A model generated the notes under the pieces. It worked only from the letters and a program-made list of their open reading frames with translations. It was not told the DNA's origin and ran no database searches. The position numbers and the translations under genes were made by a program. Below are positions 1 through 6,101 of a stretch of 20,473 nt of DNA, in pieces. Positions within the stretch are counted from its first letter, which is position 1. Each line of letters starts with the position of its first letter. Source of the DNA: a virus; IMG/VR virus record IMGVR_UViG_3300042197_001097, positions 1 through 20,473 of that record; one strand, given 5' to 3'.

Positions 1-1
1 T

Positions 2-376
2 GCAGCAGCATTTAAAAAGAAAAACGCATGGATTGATGGAGATGTTGCAGATCCAGAGCCAGGCGATGTTGCATACTTTGATTTTCCATCTGACGGGGTA
101 GACAGAATATCTCACGTAGGCATTGTTATTAAAGACAATGAAGATGGAACAGTCTGGTGCATAGAAGGCAATACATCTAGTGATGCAAAAGGTAGCCAAC
201 GTAATGGTGGAGAGGTTTGTAAAAAACTTCGTGCCTATAAAAAAAATAAAAAGGGTGTAATGATTTCTATTGTAGGGTTTGGTAGACCTAAGTTTGGATC
301 TGCCCCTGCAGGTACCGCTAAAAAATCTCAAAATAAGCCTAAAACATGCTCAGAATGTGGTCAAACCATTAAATAA
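2..376 (+). CDS. CHAP-domain endolysin, C-terminal part (5' end outside window)
   Basis: The open frame enters from the left edge and stops at TAA 374-376, leaving 124 residues. It has the second half of a CHAP amidase/peptidase: a PGDVAYFDF strand (fragment residues 20-28), the catalytic-type His in ISHVGIVI (His38), and the EGNTS segment (55-59) that usually supplies the third polar catalytic residue. The nucleophilic Cys would lie upstream, outside the window. CHAP enzymes cut peptidoglycan peptides or the amide bond to the sugar, so the likely role is lysis or tail-associated wall entry. The tail after the domain is Lys-rich and ends in a CxxC pair (TCSECGQ), an unusual finish that could bind metal or be a remnant. 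A promoter follows directly, so this gene ends its transcription unit or is read through. Confidence 0.8.
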   Translation, partial: AAAFKKKNAWIDGDVADPEPGDVAYFDFPSDGVDRISHVGIVIKDNEDGTVWCIEGNTSSDAKGSQRNGGEVCKKLRAYKKNKKGVMISIVGFGRPKFGSAPAGTAKKSQNKPKTCSECGQTIK

Positions 377-382
377 TGGTGT

Positions 383-411
383 TTGACTAAGCAATAATCG
401 TTTGCTATACT
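383..411 (+). promoter_or_regulatory. Sigma-70-type promoter for the HslV-like gene
   Basis: TTGACT (383-388), 17-bp spacer and TATACT (406-411), preceded by TGC (an extended -10). The transcript would have a leader of about 20 nt containing the Shine-Dalgarno AAGGGG at 427-432 before ATG 440. Confidence 0.75.
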
Positions 412-439
412 TAAAGGGTATACTCTAAGGGGATTTACT

Positions 440-964
440 ATGACTGTGTTGGCTGTAGTTCGTCATGAAGGTAAGGTCTATATGGCTGGAGATCGTGGTG
501 CGTCTGATGACAACACAATACTTTCTTTAACAGCCCCAAAAGTTTGGAAACTTGGTCCATATTTACTTGGATATGCAGGGGCATTAGACGGAGAACGTAT
601 TCGTTATAACTTTAATCCTTATGTTCCAGATATAAAAGATTTAGATAAGTTTATGCAAACTAAATTTATTAAACAACTTAAAAATTTTTACAATGATTGG
701 TGGGTTGATACTGGTAAAGAGGCTGATCTTGGTCTAATTATTTGTATTAAAGGTCAAATATATGAGCACAACGCAGTTGATATGTCTTTATCTAAGTATA
801 ATTTAGACTATTTGGCTATGGGTTCTGGTGCTGAGTATGCTTATGGATATTTAAATGCTACCGAAAAATCTAAAGATCCTCGTAAAAGAGTTGTAGGGGC
901 AGTAAATTCTGCCATAAAATTTAGCCCATCTTGCATGGGTCCAGTTGACGTGGTAAGCGTTTAA
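440..964 (+). CDS. HslV/20S-proteasome-like Ntn-hydrolase (threonine protease)
   Basis: This 174-residue protein is the size of bacterial HslV. After removal of Met1 the N-terminus is Thr, the nucleophile of the family. With that Thr as residue 1, the AGDRGAS segment places Asp at 17 and TAPKVWKL places Lys at 33, the canonical catalytic Asp17 and Lys33. The MGSGAEYAYG segment puts Ser at 128, near the conserved GSG loop. The active site therefore looks intact and needs no propeptide. HslV is a barrel protease fed by the HslU ATPase; no HslU or other AAA+ unfoldase gene is in this window, so it may work alone, use a host ATPase, or its partner is elsewhere. It follows the CHAP lysin and has its own promoter and a good Shine-Dalgarno. 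The substrate (virion maturation or host protein turnover) cannot be read from the sequence. Confidence 0.82.
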   Translation: MTVLAVVRHEGKVYMAGDRGASDDNTILSLTAPKVWKLGPYLLGYAGALDGERIRYNFNPYVPDIKDLDKFMQTKFIKQLKNFYNDWWVDTGKEADLGLIICIKGQIYEHNAVDMSLSKYNLDYLAMGSGAEYAYGYLNATEKSKDPRKRVVGAVNSAIKFSPSCMGPVDVVSV

Positions 965-973
965 TAGTATACT
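945..973 (+). promoter_or_regulatory. Promoter inside the HslV-like 3' end giving a leaderless mRNA
   Basis: TTGACG (945-950), 17-bp spacer, TATACT (968-973), then six bases and ATG 980. Transcription would begin at or next to the A of the start codon. The -35 box lies within the coding end of the protease gene. Confidence 0.7.
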
Positions 974-979
974 TAATAC

Positions 980-1198
980 ATGGCAAATTTTGACGATATC
1001 TTAAGAGATATACAAGATGAGGCATCAAATCTTGATGAGTTTGAGATTTGGCTAAGTAATGGAATTGAGCGGGGATGGGTAACAGAACCGTTCTGTAATA
1101 CTCATGAAGGAGATCCTTACATGAGTGAAGAAGAAGCACAAGAATGGGAAGAGGGCGGAGACCCTTGTCAGGTAGTAATTAAAATAAAAGATAACTAA
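980..1198 (+). CDS. Small acidic conserved phage protein, function unknown
   Basis: It encodes 72 residues with strong acidity (DDILRDIQDE, MSEEEAQEWEEGGDP). The segment GWVTEPFCNTHEGDPYM followed by EEGGDPC resembles a small protein family I recall from actinobacterial phages and genomes with no assigned role. Two Cys and one His (EPFCNTHEG, DPCQVV) could bind metal but form no standard finger. There is no Shine-Dalgarno, and the -10 box ends only six bases before ATG, so leaderless initiation explains the start. It lies between two proteases, but the sequence gives no evidence that it acts on them. Confidence 0.75.
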   Translation: MANFDDILRDIQDEASNLDEFEIWLSNGIERGWVTEPFCNTHEGDPYMSEEEAQEWEEGGDPCQVVIKIKDN

Positions 1199-1212
1199 CA
1201 AAAGGGGTGGGA

Positions 1213-2097
1213 ATGAAAAAGATAGCAGTAGTAATCGTTGCGGTATTTGGTTTAACATTTTTACAGCCAGTACAAGCACAAACAAATCCATCAATTGCAA
1301 TAATTGATACAGGTATTGATACAACATTGCCAGAATTACAGGGTAAGGTTATTTATGAGGTTTGCTTAATGGAAGAATTACAATGTCCAAACAAAAAAGC
1401 ATTTCAAGAAGGTCCAGGATCAGCAACACTAACAACTGCACAAACTAGTGTTGGTACTTTTTCACATGGTACACGAGTAGCACAGGTAGCAGTAAAAACA
1501 AATCCAAACATCAATATTGTTTTTATTAGAATTATTCCTGCAGGAAAAGATGGTAGTCCTGCTTGGGTTGCTGCTAATGCTAATAGTACTGTCAAACAAG
1601 CACTTGATTGGGTAGCAATTAATAAAAATAAATTTAATATTGTTGCTGTTTCAGCGTCAGTTGGTCATAAGCCACAACGCACAGGGTCTGGTTATTGCGT
1701 TATAAGAGCAAAGCAGGATGCTGGATTAAAACAGTCAATCTTAACACTAAAAAATCTTGGAGTCGCTTCTGTTTTTGCAAGCGGTAACAATGGAGATAAG
1801 TCACGAATTGATTACCCAGCGTGTTTAAATGATTCAGTTGCTATATCTTCAGTTAGTATTTTTGGAAATATAGAAAACTATAGCAATGATGCAGCAGAAG
1901 TTGATTTTTATGCATTAGGTAAGTTTGATTTAAGCACTGGTCCTGTATCAGGAACATCTGCTGCTACCGCTGCATTTGCTGCTTACTGGGCAAAAAACTA
2001 TAAAGGTAATTATCAATTAACATATGATTATCTTAAGTCAATTGCTACTACTTCAACTACAAATAAAAATAACACTGTTGTAGATATTTTAAAGTAA
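1213..2097 (+). CDS. Secreted subtilisin-like serine protease (S8 family)
   Basis: ATG 1213 is preferred over the in-frame GTG at 1207 because AAAGGGG sits at the right distance before it, giving 294 residues. Residues 1-22 form a signal peptide (MKK, hydrophobic core, VQA cleavage context). The catalytic triad is complete: Asp32 in IAIIDTGID, His85 in FSHGTRVAQ, Ser249 in SGTSAATAA, with oxyanion Asn192 in ASGNN. The mature domain begins almost at the signal cleavage site, so there is no room for the usual inhibitory propeptide of about 70-80 residues. Cys pairs (51/58, 162/204) might form disulfides outside the cell. Export by the host Sec system is expected; targets could be surface or S-layer proteins or phage proteins, which is inference. 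A secreted subtilisin is unusual phage cargo. Confidence 0.88.
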   Translation: MKKIAVVIVAVFGLTFLQPVQAQTNPSIAIIDTGIDTTLPELQGKVIYEVCLMEELQCPNKKAFQEGPGSATLTTAQTSVGTFSHGTRVAQVAVKTNPNINIVFIRIIPAGKDGSPAWVAANANSTVKQALDWVAINKNKFNIVAVSASVGHKPQRTGSGYCVIRAKQDAGLKQSILTLKNLGVASVFASGNNGDKSRIDYPACLNDSVAISSVSIFGNIENYSNDAAEVDFYALGKFDLSTGPVSGTSAATAAFAAYWAKNYKGNYQLTYDYLKSIATTSTTNKNNTVVDILK

Positions 2098-2105
2098 ATA
2101 GTGTT

Positions 2106-2181
2106 GCAGAAGTAACTCAATTGGTAGAGTACTACCTTGCCAAGGTAGATGTTGCGGGTTCGAGTCCCGTCTTCTGCTCCA
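2106..2181 (+). tRNA. tRNA-Gly(GCC), CCA encoded
   Basis: A complete 76-nt cloverleaf. The acceptor stem GCAGAAG pairs with CTTCTGC (2171-2177). The D stem is ACTC/GAGT, the anticodon stem CTACC/GGTAG encloses loop TTGCCAA with anticodon GCC, and the T loop TTCGAGT is canonical. Discriminator T2178 is followed by an encoded CCA. It overlaps nothing and lies just after the protease gene. Confidence 0.93.
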
Positions 2182-2182
2182 T

Positions 2183-2254
2183 GCCCTCATGGTCTAGTGG
2201 TTATGACATCACCCTTTCACGGTGGTAACAGGGGTTCAATTCCCCTTGGGGGTA
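2183..2254 (+). tRNA. tRNA-Glu(TTC), CCA not encoded
   Basis: A 72-nt cloverleaf one base after the tRNA-Gly. Acceptor GCCCTCA pairs with TGGGGGT using G-T pairs; the anticodon stem TCACC/GGTGG carries loop CTTTCAC with anticodon TTC; T stem AGGGG/CCCCT has loop TTCAATT. Discriminator A2254 is followed by CTA, so CCA must be added by the host. The adjacency suggests one transcript for both tRNAs. Confidence 0.9.
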
Positions 2255-2265
2255 CTAAAGTTTGG

Positions 2266-2271
2266 TATAAT
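2266..2271 (+). promoter_or_regulatory. -10 box upstream of Hsp20 gene
   Basis: TATAAT preceded by TGG (extended -10). The stretch TATAATAGTATTG is repeated exactly at 2868-2880 before the HNH gene. No good -35 is seen; that position falls in the tRNA-Glu 3' end. The mRNA would have a leader of about 50 nt ending with Shine-Dalgarno AAAGGGG before ATG 2329. Confidence 0.6.
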
Positions 2272-2328
2272 AGTATTGTATCTGCCTACGGGGGATACAT
2301 TAACTTATTCGCTTGAAAGGGGAATAAA

Positions 2329-2757
2329 ATGGTAACACAGTTCGCAATGGATCTTTTCAATGATCCTTTTTTTATTGGATTCAACAGAGAGTTGAGTCGT
2401 TTAAATACAGCACATAAGGTAAATTCACAATCATATCCTCCATATGATCTTCTTAAATTAGATGAGGATACATACAAACTGTCCTTAGCCGTTGCTGGAT
2501 TCTCTAAAGATGATATAAAGGTATCCGTAGATAACGGAACGTTAATCATTAAAGGAGAAATAGTTGAAGTAACAGATGCAGAAATTGTTCATAAGGGAAT
2601 TGCTGGTCGTAAATTTACCCGCACATTTGCTCTTGGTGAATACATGGAAGTAACTGGTGCTGAAATGAAAGACGGCATGTTGCACATTGACATTGATCGC
2701 ATTGTTCCAGAGGATAAAAAACCAAAAGACATTGCAATCAAAGTTGCTAAAAAGTAA
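2329..2757 (+). CDS. Small heat-shock protein, Hsp20/IbpA class
   Basis: The 142-residue product is the normal size for class A small heat-shock proteins. It aligns by eye with IbpA along its length: YPPYDL at the start of the alpha-crystallin domain (about residue 37), SLAVAGFSKDDIKVSV, HKGIAGRKFTRTFAL, and DGMLHIDIDRIVPEDKKP near the end. The C-terminal IAI tripeptide matches the I-x-I motif that links dimers into oligomers. It is an ATP-independent holdase in the cytoplasm, known in some phages where it may protect proteins during virion assembly. The start has a strong Shine-Dalgarno (AAAGGGG) after its own promoter. Confidence 0.93.
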   Translation: MVTQFAMDLFNDPFFIGFNRELSRLNTAHKVNSQSYPPYDLLKLDEDTYKLSLAVAGFSKDDIKVSVDNGTLIIKGEIVEVTDAEIVHKGIAGRKFTRTFALGEYMEVTGAEMKDGMLHIDIDRIVPEDKKPKDIAIKVAKK

Positions 2758-2773
2758 TCTGGTAAAATAGATA

Positions 2774-2865
2774 GACCCCATACAGGTCTTAGGATGGATT
2801 AGTTACCTATTCTATATACTGGCTATTCGTGCCTTAATTTCACCTGTATGGGGCTAATATTTTTT
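2774..2865 (+). ncRNA. Long-loop hairpin with T-tract: structured RNA or terminator
   Basis: Two perfect 12-base arms (CCCCATACAGGT 2776-2787; ACCTGTATGGGG 2842-2853), extendable by a G-C and A-T pair past a one-base mismatch, enclose a 54-nt loop and are followed by TTTTTT at 2860-2865. It lies between Hsp20 and HNH. A simple terminator normally has a short loop, so this may be a small stable RNA ending in its own terminator, or a structured 3' UTR. The loop contains short competing pairings (for example GGC/GCC around 2821-2833). No tRNA fold fits. Confidence 0.5.
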
Positions 2866-2873
2866 GATATAAT
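2865..2873 (+). promoter_or_regulatory. Extended -10 promoter of the HNH gene
   Basis: TGA followed by TATAAT (2868-2873), right after the T-tract of the hairpin. ATG 2883 is nine bases downstream, so the mRNA would have only about 0-3 nt of leader. No clear -35, as expected for some extended -10 promoters. Confidence 0.6.
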
Positions 2874-2882
2874 AGTATTGCT

Positions 2883-3158
2883 ATGACTGAAAAAGAATTA
2901 GCAAGTAGACAGAAACAAGAGTCAAAAAGAAAACTTGTCAAAATTAAACAGGCAAGTGGATGTGTTGACTGCGGAGAAAATAATCATATAGTTCTTGACT
3001 TTGATCATATTAAAGATAAAAAATACAACATATCAAGAATGGTTCACGATGGATTTTCTTGGAAAGCAATCTTAAAAGAAATTCAAAAATGTGAAGTGGT
3101 TTGTGCTAACTGTCATAGAATTAGAACCTATTCTAGATTGACACAAATAACTGCTTGA
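2883..3158 (+). CDS. HNH endonuclease-like protein
   Basis: This 91-residue protein has the zinc-bound HNH layout: CxxC (Cys27, Cys30), the core LDFDH with Asp41-His42, and CANCHR (Cys74, Cys77, His78). HNH enzymes cut or nick DNA through one metal ion. The N-terminal 20 residues are strongly charged (KELASRQKQESKRKLVK), suiting DNA contact. It could be a homing nuclease or a phage DNA-processing nuclease; stand-alone HNH proteins of this size are common in phages. There is no Shine-Dalgarno, and the start sits nine bases after a -10 box. Confidence 0.85.
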   Translation: MTEKELASRQKQESKRKLVKIKQASGCVDCGENNHIVLDFDHIKDKKYNISRMVHDGFSWKAILKEIQKCEVVCANCHRIRTYSRLTQITA

Positions 3159-3167
3159 TGGTATACT
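3138..3167 (+). promoter_or_regulatory. Promoter inside HNH 3' end, leaderless FmdB-like gene
   Basis: Consensus TTGACA (3138-3143), 18-bp spacer, TATACT (3162-3167) with upstream TGG, then six bases and ATG 3174. The -35 lies in HNH coding sequence. Confidence 0.72.
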
Positions 3168-3173
3168 AGTATT

Positions 3174-3347
3174 ATGCCTAGATATGACTATAAATGTTCC
3201 ATTTGTTCTGGACAAGTTGAGTTTGAAAAATCAATCAACGAAGACAGATATCCTGTATGTTGTGGTGAATCTATGCAAAGACTTTGGAGCGCTCCTGCTG
3301 CAATTTTCAACGGTAGTGGATTTTATTCAACGGATAACAGAAAGTAG
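3174..3347 (+). CDS. FmdB-family zinc-ribbon protein
   Basis: A 57-residue frame starting with MPRYDYKCSICSG, typical of the FmdB-type zinc ribbon. The first Cys pair is at 8 and 11; the second knuckle, normally CPxCG, is here VCCGE (Cys29-Cys30), so the spacing is altered and only adjacent Cys are present. The end, FNGSGFYSTDNRK, matches the family's F-x-GSGFY-x-TD ending closely. These proteins are small putative regulators of unclear role, common in actinobacteria. The start is six bases after TATACT with no Shine-Dalgarno. A longer frame in another register (3184-3366) overlaps it and is a shadow. Confidence 0.8.
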   Translation: MPRYDYKCSICSGQVEFEKSINEDRYPVCCGESMQRLWSAPAAIFNGSGFYSTDNRK

Positions 3348-3350
3348 AGA

Positions 3351-3356
3351 TATAAT
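3351..3356 (+). promoter_or_regulatory. -10 box of leaderless DUF7455-like gene
   Basis: TATAAT four bases after the FmdB-like stop, then six bases and ATG 3363. Only a poor -35 (TTCAAC 3326-3331, 19-bp spacer) is visible. Confidence 0.6.
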
Positions 3357-3362
3357 ACTTAT

Positions 3363-3620
3363 ATGACAAACATACTTAAAGATCATCCAAGCGTTAAACC
3401 AAAAGAGTGGGTACTAACAGCAAATGACAGATGTGATAGGTGTCAGGCACAAGCGTATGTAAAAATTGCTGGGGCAACTGGAGAATTATTATTCTGTTCT
3501 CATCACTATAATAAAATTGTAGATAATGCAGAAGGCTATACAAAAATGATGGCTTTTATGTATGCCGTTGTTGATGAGCGTGAAAAACTTATAGAGAACA
3601 AAGCGATAGGGGCAGTTTAA
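3363..3620 (+). CDS. DUF7455-like small zinc-binding protein
   Basis: The 85-residue protein has the arrangement I associate with the actinobacterial DUF7455 family: LTANDRCDRCQAQAYVKI (Cys24, Cys27), then GELLFCSHHYNK (Cys45, His47, His48) and a charged helix. The family is abundant in actinobacteria and often sits near sigma factors; its function is unknown. Presence here supports an actinobacterial host. It probably starts a leaderless transcript running into SNase and thioredoxin, because its stop overlaps the next ATG by one base (TAATG). Confidence 0.75.
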   Translation: MTNILKDHPSVKPKEWVLTANDRCDRCQAQAYVKIAGATGELLFCSHHYNKIVDNAEGYTKMMAFMYAVVDEREKLIENKAIGAV

Positions 3621-4027
3621 TGTATCAATATTTTGTAAAAGAAGTAAAGAATGTTGTTGACGGAGACACCATTGATGTAATTATTGATTTAGGATTTGAT
3701 ATTTTATTTTCATCTCGTGTTCGTTTGGCTGGCATTGATACACCAGAGTCAAGGACAACAGACAAGGTTGAAAAAGTTCTTGGTCTTGAATCTAAAGAGT
3801 ATTTAAAAAAGCATCTCAAAGACGCTAAGTCAGTTGTAATCAAAACTGAAAAAATGAATTCATCAGAAAAGTATGGTCGAATTCTTGGTTGGATATACGT
3901 AAATGGTGATACCGAATCATTGAACGATAAGATGATTAATGATGGATATGCCTGGGGATATCTTGGCGAAACAAAAGTTAAAGATTTTGAATTATTAAAA
4001 AAGGCTAGAGCAAAGTCTGGCAAATGA
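3620..4027 (+). CDS. Thermonuclease (staphylococcal nuclease, SNase family)
   Basis: The 135-residue SNase has VDGDTIDV (Asp14, Asp16), VRLAGIDTPES (Arg35, Asp40, Thr41, Glu43) and KYGR (Arg87), covering the calcium ligands and catalytic Arg/Glu residues of the family. The DKMINDGYAW segment is also characteristic. SNases cut single- and double-stranded DNA and RNA to 3'-phosphates. There is no signal peptide, so it should act in the host cytoplasm, perhaps degrading host nucleic acid or trimming phage DNA. It overlaps the DUF7455-like gene by one base and thioredoxin by four (ATGA), suggesting coupled translation. Confidence 0.92.
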   Translation: MYQYFVKEVKNVVDGDTIDVIIDLGFDILFSSRVRLAGIDTPESRTTDKVEKVLGLESKEYLKKHLKDAKSVVIKTEKMNSSEKYGRILGWIYVNGDTESLNDKMINDGYAWGYLGETKVKDFELLKKARAKSGK

Positions 4028-4275
4028 AAAACGTATTTTATTTTACAGCAGACTGGTGTCAGCCTTGTAAAAAGGTAAAACCTATTGTTGAAGAAATGAA
4101 AAAAGAAGGTTTTCAGTTTCAAATGATAGACGCTGACTATGAGCAATTACTTGTTAAACAATTTAAAGTAAGTTCGGTTCCCACATTTATTTTATTAGAA
4201 GATGGCAAAGAAATAAATCGTATGAGTGGGGCAAAAACAAAAGAAGAGTTAGAAAGTTTTATAAATAATGAGTAA
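4024..4275 (+). CDS. Thioredoxin/glutaredoxin-like protein
   Basis: The 83-residue protein has a redox active site in FTADWCQPCKKVKP (Cys12 and Cys15; CQPC in place of the usual CGPC) and the cis-proline segment SSVPTFILLEDG (Pro53). It lacks the first beta-alpha unit of classical thioredoxin (about 105 residues), as in short phage and archaeal thioredoxins. It would reduce disulfides in the cytoplasm, for instance for ribonucleotide reductase, although no such gene is in the window. ATG overlaps the SNase stop, and its own end overlaps the next start by 8 bases. Confidence 0.9.
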   Translation: MKNVFYFTADWCQPCKKVKPIVEEMKKEGFQFQMIDADYEQLLVKQFKVSSVPTFILLEDGKEINRMSGAKTKEELESFINNE

Positions 4276-4597
4276 AGAAGAAGATCAGTTAATAGAAAAA
4301 CTTATTCTTGATGGCGGTCTTGAAGCAGTGGCTGTTGACCAAGAAAGTGGAGAACTACTATACTCTTTTACGCCAAAAATACAAAAGTTAATGCCAAACC
4401 TTTATAATGAGCATTTAAATGAAGTCAACGCTAACGTTATGAACCTGTGGGAAAAAGGGTTTATTAATATAGATTTTTTTGCTCAGGATCCTTTAATTAC
4501 CCTGACCGAAAAGGCTATTGATCCAAAAAGTATAAATGAACTATCCAAGCATGAGCGTTGGAATCTTTTTGAGGTAATTAGACTTCTTAAGCGCTAA
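4268..4597 (+). CDS. Conserved hypothetical protein, possible winged-helix character
   Basis: This 109-residue acidic protein is not recognised with certainty. It reads LIEKLILDGGLEAVAVD then GELLYSFTPKIQKLMP, a helical region LYNEHLNEVNANVMNLWEKG, and LITLTEKAI before an Arg/Lys-ending helix. The spacing of helices and the beta-like LITLTEKA resemble small winged-helix proteins, but this is weak. It overlaps thioredoxin by 8 bases and is the last gene before a fresh promoter, so it belongs with the DUF7455-like, SNase and thioredoxin genes. Confidence 0.7.
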   Translation: MSKEEDQLIEKLILDGGLEAVAVDQESGELLYSFTPKIQKLMPNLYNEHLNEVNANVMNLWEKGFINIDFFAQDPLITLTEKAIDPKSINELSKHERWNLFEVIRLLKR

Positions 4598-4604
4598 ATA
4601 CTGC

Positions 4605-4610
4605 TATAAT
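4605..4610 (+). promoter_or_regulatory. Extended -10 promoter of the 441-aa gene
   Basis: TATAAT preceded by TGC, seven bases before ATG 4618. No strong -35 (TTCTTA at 4584 gives a 15-bp spacer). The start has no Shine-Dalgarno, so leaderless initiation is likely. Confidence 0.62.
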
Positions 4611-4617
4611 AGACATT

Positions 4618-5943
4618 ATGCCATATCGTGTAGGTGCTAAGGGTTCATACGGTTGTTCAGGTTATCCCGCTTTAAAAGAGGGTACAAATGAAGTTATGGG
4701 TTGTCATAAAACTCGTAGCGAAGCAGCAGCACAAATTTATGCAATTAATCGCTCTGAAGGCAACATAGGAAAAAATATGCACGAAATTAAAGAGGGCGAT
4801 TTTGTAATGGGTACAACAACTGAAGGATTAATTCATGGTATGGTTGAACACATTATGATTGAAGGCGGAACTCTTGGAACTCCAGGATCTGAATATGCTC
4901 TTGAATCAAAACCACCAGAGAATCCTGCTATGTCTGTTAGAGTTTATAAAGAAAATGATAATGGTTGGGAACCAACTGCTTATAGCATTGGAATGATGTA
5001 TGCAGATGCACAAAAAATAGATATTAATACACACAGTATGGATGCAGAAGAAACAATGAAATCATACCATTCAGACAATGAAGATGAAGATAAATGGGAC
5101 AACATGGCTAAGGCTTGTTGGGTTGGATATGAACAAAGAGGCATGAAAGAAAAAGATGGACGCATGGTTCCTAATTGTGTTCCTGTTGGAAAAACATATG
5201 AAATGGAAGACAACATAGAAAAAGCAAAATCAATATCTGTTGGAGATCATGTTTTATTTGCAGTTCCAAAGCCTCCAGATAAAACAGAATCTGCTCATGG
5301 AGTTGTAGAGAGAGTAGAGCGTTCTGGCAAAGTTACTCTTCCTGGAACAAATGAAACAGTAGAGGCTTCATCAGATAATCCAGTAGCAGTTGTAAGAGTT
5401 TATGCTACGAATGAAAATGGTAAAAAAACAAGAACTGATAGGCGTGTTGCAAAACCATTTAGTTCTTTAAGAATTTCTTCAGAACCAATTGATAATCAAA
5501 AAATGTATGATGAAGAAGAGATGGAAAAAGTTTCTTCAGCAAGATTACAAGAACTTGCAGATGCTTACAACAAAGGTAAAGAAGGTGACAATAGAATTAC
5601 TGTTGCAGCCTTAAGACAAGTTTATAATCGTGGAATTGGCGCATATAGAAGTAATCCTTCTTCAGTTCGTGGAAGCGTATCTAGCGCAGAACAATGGGCT
5701 ATGGGCAGAGTAAATGCATTTATGGCTGGGTTACGTGGTAAATTTCCAAGAAAACCTTTTGACTTAGATCTATTTCCAAAAGGTCATTCAAGATCAACTA
5801 AAAAATCTTTGTTTGAGGGATTTGCAAAAGATGTTGACAAACCGCAAAGAGTTATAAATATTTTTCCAGAATCAAATAAAATAAGCAAAAATATGGATGG
5901 ATGGGGCGGATCAATATTTGATTTAAATCCGTTTAAAAAATAA
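4618..5943 (+). CDS. Modular phage protein with two Tudor-like beta modules
   Basis: The 441 residues divide into modules. Residues 1-48 have a Cys-containing segment (YGCSGYP, MGCHKTRSEAAAQIYAI) seen at the ends of phage head-maturation proteins. Residues 57-134 and 205-290 look like two copies of a GDxV beta-barrel module similar to DUF2945/hypervirulence Tudor domains (GDFVMG...VRVYKE and GDHVLF...VRVYAT). Residues 163-190 form ACWVGYEQRGMKEKDGR with VPNCVP; 308-391 form the AEQWAMGRVNAF module ending in DLFPKGH. In other phages such modules are fused to prohead proteases or portal-adjacent proteins; here I see no protease catalytic motif. A structural or assembly role is likely but unproven. 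It overlaps the next start by one base. Confidence 0.8.
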   Translation: MPYRVGAKGSYGCSGYPALKEGTNEVMGCHKTRSEAAAQIYAINRSEGNIGKNMHEIKEGDFVMGTTTEGLIHGMVEHIMIEGGTLGTPGSEYALESKPPENPAMSVRVYKENDNGWEPTAYSIGMMYADAQKIDINTHSMDAEETMKSYHSDNEDEDKWDNMAKACWVGYEQRGMKEKDGRMVPNCVPVGKTYEMEDNIEKAKSISVGDHVLFAVPKPPDKTESAHGVVERVERSGKVTLPGTNETVEASSDNPVAVVRVYATNENGKKTRTDRRVAKPFSSLRISSEPIDNQKMYDEEEMEKVSSARLQELADAYNKGKEGDNRITVAALRQVYNRGIGAYRSNPSSVRGSVSSAEQWAMGRVNAFMAGLRGKFPRKPFDLDLFPKGHSRSTKKSLFEGFAKDVDKPQRVINIFPESNKISKNMDGWGGSIFDLNPFKK

Positions 5944-6101
5944 TGGCTAACCGATCATCTGCTTCTTATTACTCAAACCACGGATTCAATCCAATGCAAA
6001 TTAAAAATGGTAGAATTGTTCGTTTAAGAAAAGACGGTAGCATTAAAGCGGATCTAGGTCCACACAAAACAAAACATAAAAAGGTGGTAAGCAATGGCTG
6101 A
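5943..6101 (+). CDS. Small basic protein, unknown function
   Basis: A 52-residue frame starts on the last base of the previous stop (TAATG) and ends 8 bases inside the next gene, the tight packing of a real phage gene. It begins MANRSSASYYSNHGFNPMQI, then a Lys/Arg-rich stretch (GRIVRLRKDGSI) and a basic His/Lys tail. It may bind nucleic acid or a neighbouring structural protein; I do not recognise it. A minus-strand frame in the same place (5969-6238) has no supporting signals. Confidence 0.65.
   Translation: MANRSSASYYSNHGFNPMQIKNGRIVRLRKDGSIKADLGPHKTKHKKVVSNG

Noticed and set aside
1052-1327. Minus-strand 91-aa hydrophobic frame
   Set aside because: Shadow opposite the subtilisin signal peptide and the acidic protein; no start signals, and the sense genes have clear motifs.
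2774-2865. tRNA or tmRNA
   Set aside because: No cloverleaf, T-loop or CCA; only a long stem with a large loop.
3184-3366. 60-aa plus-strand frame overlapping the FmdB-like gene
   Set aside because: Wrong register; the FmdB-like frame at 3174 has the conserved MPRYDYKC and GSGFY motifs and the leaderless promoter.
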